From a virus, in the IMG/VR virus record IMGVR_UViG_3300030060_002342, positions 1-64,000 of that record: 64,000 nt of DNA; one strand, written 5' to 3'. A program made the position numbers and the translations under genes. Position 1 is the first letter of the stretch; every line of letters starts with the position of its first letter. This document shows, piece after piece, positions 61,895 through 64,000 of the stretch. A model generated the notes under the pieces. It was not told the origin of the DNA and ran no database searches. It saw only the letters and a list, made by a program, of their open reading frames with translations.

Positions 61895-64000
61895 TTAACA
61901 GTTAATTCCAAATTGGTTGTTGTGAGCATTTGCAGCTGAGCTATATTTCTTATCATCATTTATGTAAGCATTGAAAGTACCATTACTAACAGACTGACTT
62001 GTTATTCTACCAGCTGCAAAACTAGTAGTACCACAACCACCAGCTGTTGTAACATACCTAAAGTAATCACCTACAGAGAAACAACCACCAGGCATTAATG
62101 AAAGTTGATTACCTTCACAATAACTTGTAGCTGAAACGTGACCTGTAGCACCAGTTGCTTGACCTTGTGCGTTATATACATCAAAGCTCCATCTAGCACC
62201 AGAGAACGTTTGCTCTGTAATACTTATAGTAAATTGTTTTTCAAAAGTACCACCTGAACCATCTGTCGCTCTTAATCTAATGCTGTAACTACTCTTAACA
62301 CTAAAGTCAAATACTTCAGCTGCTTTAAGTGACGTTCCAGTTATACTAAAGCTACTGTTGTTTGTTGATCCAGTACCTGTCACTAGAGCAAATGTATGTG
62401 AAGAACCATCTACGTCAGTAGCTTGCATTGAACCAATCACATCACCTATAGAGTTTCCTTCTTCAATCGATGCAGCAGATAATACTATATTTGTAGGTGC
62501 ATCATTAACAGCTGTTACATTTACTGTAGCTGTTGAAGTGTTACTGTCTTGAACACCGTCGTTTACTTTATATGTAAAGCTAACATTTGTGTTATTGTTT
62601 GCGGCTGGAACATATGTTACAGTACCATTTGAAGAACTTGTTAAAGTTAAAGTACCATTAGATCCTGTGCCATCAGAAACTATAGAGTATGTTAATGTTC
62701 CACCAGAAGGGTTTGTAATATTAGTTGCTAAATTAATGTTCTGCGTTGTATCTTCATTTCCAGTAGATGTAAAGTTAGATGTTGTAGGTGCTGCACTTAA
62801 AATGTTATTTAAGTTTAACGATGAAGTTGTGTTTGCAGAACCAAAAGCACCGACATTAAATCTACCAGCTATTGTTAATGTTGTACCACCACTACCAGTA
62901 ACAGTAGGTTCTGATAAAAAGAATTGATTACCATTTGTATCAACATTACTAAAATCATCAGGGAATATAGGTTGTCTAGCTAAAAACATATTTGCACTAC
63001 TTGTTACAGTAAAGCTAGCTGTTTTTGAAGCAATATCAACCCCTAATCCAGCATCACCAGCAGCACCAACTAAAGTATCTTGTGTTCTACTTGATACATT
63101 AGAACCATTAACAGTTGTTAATGTTATAGTAATATCTTCTACTTGATTTAATGTTATATTAGGATTACTATTGTTGTAATTTGTTATATTACTACTTATA
63201 GTAGTACCAGACTCAGCAAGCACTTTTATATCAAATGATTCAGTTTTATTTGCTGGTGGACCTGGTATAACAATATAACACTCGTGAAAACCTGTAGCTC
63301 CTACTGTAACATTGTCTAGTTTAGTTGAGCTTGATGTAAATTTATCATCTAGCTCGCTAGTAAAATCATATGTATTGCTATCACTAGATCTTGTTACAGT
63401 TAATTCAAAACTAGCTGTAGGTGTACCATAAACTTTTAATACTCTAGTATCACCTCTTCTAGGTATACTTGAGTCATCTATTACTAATTTTTTTATTTCA
63501 GATGTTCCAGATTCATTATCAGTAGCTGGTATATCAACAGCTGTTGCTGCAAAATCTATATTATCTCCTGCTACAAAAGCACCTGGCACTCTATATTTTA
63601 CTATAAACCTTCTTTTAATTAATCTATTAAAGAAGTTATTGTTAACAGTATCTTCATGTTCTATTATATAATTAGTAGCTGTTCCTGTAGAAACCGTAGC
63701 TGTTGGCTCAGATGCAAAGTGTTTACCAGTAGCAGCTTCAAAAGTTTTTTCAAACAACGTTATTATAGTACCTTCAATACCAGCTCCATTATAAGCTTGT
63801 CCAGTATAAGTCGATGGCGAAGCATTACTAACTGTAGCATCACTCGTACCAGCTATTGTATACTCTCTACTTTTCTTATCTTTAGCATCACCATCAATGT
63901 CTATTATATAATTAATGCTAGCGTTAGGAACAAAGTTATTATCAAGATCACATGTTACTAAAACAGTATTATCATCGTGATAAGGATTTGCGTGACTATC
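61895..64000 (-). CDS. Tail/adhesin protein with cadherin-like repeats, 5' end missing
   Basis: The frame stays open to the right edge (701 codons to the stop), so the gene is cut by the window; no start is assigned. C-terminal features: a cadherin/VCBS-type repeat with VNDAPTNIVLSAASIEEGNS and ATDVDGSSHTFALVTGTG, then a Cys-containing terminal domain (GGCFSVGDYFRYVTTAGGCG) like the end of Thr-rich protein B. Upstream parts contain SREYTIAGTSDATVSNASP and many Ser/Thr strands. A large tail or receptor-binding protein is likely, exposed at the virion surface. The calcium-binding cadherin motif D-V-D-G is visible. Confidence 0.7.
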   Translation of the reverse strand, partial: DSHANPYHDDNTVLVTCDLDNNFVPNASINYIIDIDGDAKDKKSREYTIAGTSDATVSNASPSTYTGQAYNGAGIEGTIITLFEKTFEAATGKHFASEPTATVSTGTATNYIIEHEDTVNNNFFNRLIKRRFIVKYRVPGAFVAGDNIDFAATAVDIPATDNESGTSEIKKLVIDDSSIPRRGDTRVLKVYGTPTASFELTVTRSSDSNTYDFTSELDDKFTSSSTKLDNVTVGATGFHECYIVIPGPPANKTESFDIKVLAESGTTISSNITNYNNSNPNITLNQVEDITITLTTVNGSNVSSRTQDTLVGAAGDAGLGVDIASKTASFTVTSSANMFLARQPIFPDDFSNVDTNGNQFFLSEPTVTGSGGTTLTIAGRFNVGAFGSANTTSSLNLNNILSAAPTTSNFTSTGNEDTTQNINLATNITNPSGGTLTYSIVSDGTGSNGTLTLTSSSNGTVTYVPAANNNTNVSFTYKVNDGVQDSNTSTATVNVTAVNDAPTNIVLSAASIEEGNSIGDVIGSMQATDVDGSSHTFALVTGTGSTNNSSFSITGTSLKAAEVFDFSVKSSYSIRLRATDGSGGTFEKQFTISITEQTFSGARWSFDVYNAQGQATGATGHVSATSYCEGNQLSLMPGGCFSVGDYFRYVTTAGGCGTTSFAAGRITSQSVSNGTFNAYINDDKKYSSAANAHNNQFGINC

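Overview
The window is a 64 kb piece of a double-stranded DNA phage genome, open at both ends (a gene is cut at each edge). The likely host is a member of the Bacteroidota, probably marine. Reasons seen in the sequence: AT-rich DNA, start codons preceded by A/T-rich stretches with almost no Shine-Dalgarno sequence, a phage-encoded signal-peptide beta-barrel-like protein, and a lipoprotein. The head genes (about 490-residue capsid protein, 810-residue portal, 736-residue terminase, and small conserved structural proteins) look like those of crAss-like (Crassvirales-type) podoviruses of Bacteroidota. That placement is inference from remembered family features; no database search was possible.

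Layout. (1) Positions 1-26079, minus strand: virion morphogenesis. Transcription runs leftward from about 26.1 kb through a GroEL/GroES pair, a winged-helix protein, basic SPxK proteins, a small zincin-like protein, a holin-like protein, tail proteins (one with eight 13-residue repeats), two very Thr-rich proteins that bracket two methyltransferase-like genes and are followed by a glycosyltransferase-like gene, a second GroES-like protein, terminase, portal, scaffold, capsid and connector/tail proteins. (2) 26080-26553: a divergent intergenic control region. (3) 26554-47428, plus strand: early and replication genes. Many tiny proteins come first, then DNA ligase, a sigma-70-like factor, an ERF annealing protein, a PD-(D/E)XK nuclease, an SSB, a T7-type primase-helicase, a thymidylate-synthase-family enzyme, a MazG fusion, an endonuclease I-like nuclease and class I ribonucleotide reductase. 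A sugar cassette follows (JmjC-like oxygenase, cupin, KdsB, KdsA, two glycosyltransferases). (4) 47425-64000, minus strand: basic SPxK proteins, an envelope/lysis group (lipoprotein, M15 peptidase, thioredoxin-like protein, membrane protein, beta-barrel-like protein), a 2721-residue internal virion protein, other internal virion proteins, and a cadherin-repeat tail protein.

How the genes work together. The early strand supplies nucleotides (NrdAB, ThyA-family, MazG), replication (primase-helicase, SSB, ligase), recombination (ERF plus exonuclease) and a sigma factor that could redirect transcription. A gapless 32-bp element occurs five times on the early strand. A second, roughly 46-bp element occurs once before the regulator/sigma pair on the plus strand and once, inverted, before the late minus-strand operon. 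Both are candidate phage promoters. The sugar cassette could make CMP-Kdo and transfer Kdo to an unknown acceptor. Candidates for a previously undescribed system are: (a) the two Thr-rich proteins, which follow a strict two-residue register with almost all aromatic-to-aromatic spacings even, packed with modification-enzyme genes; (b) the CMP-Kdo/GT29-like cassette; and (c) signs of modified cytosine (a ThyA-family enzyme with Asp at the pyrimidine-selecting position, plus a nucleotide-modification-associated protein). No DNA polymerase, integrase or CRISPR array is visible in the window.
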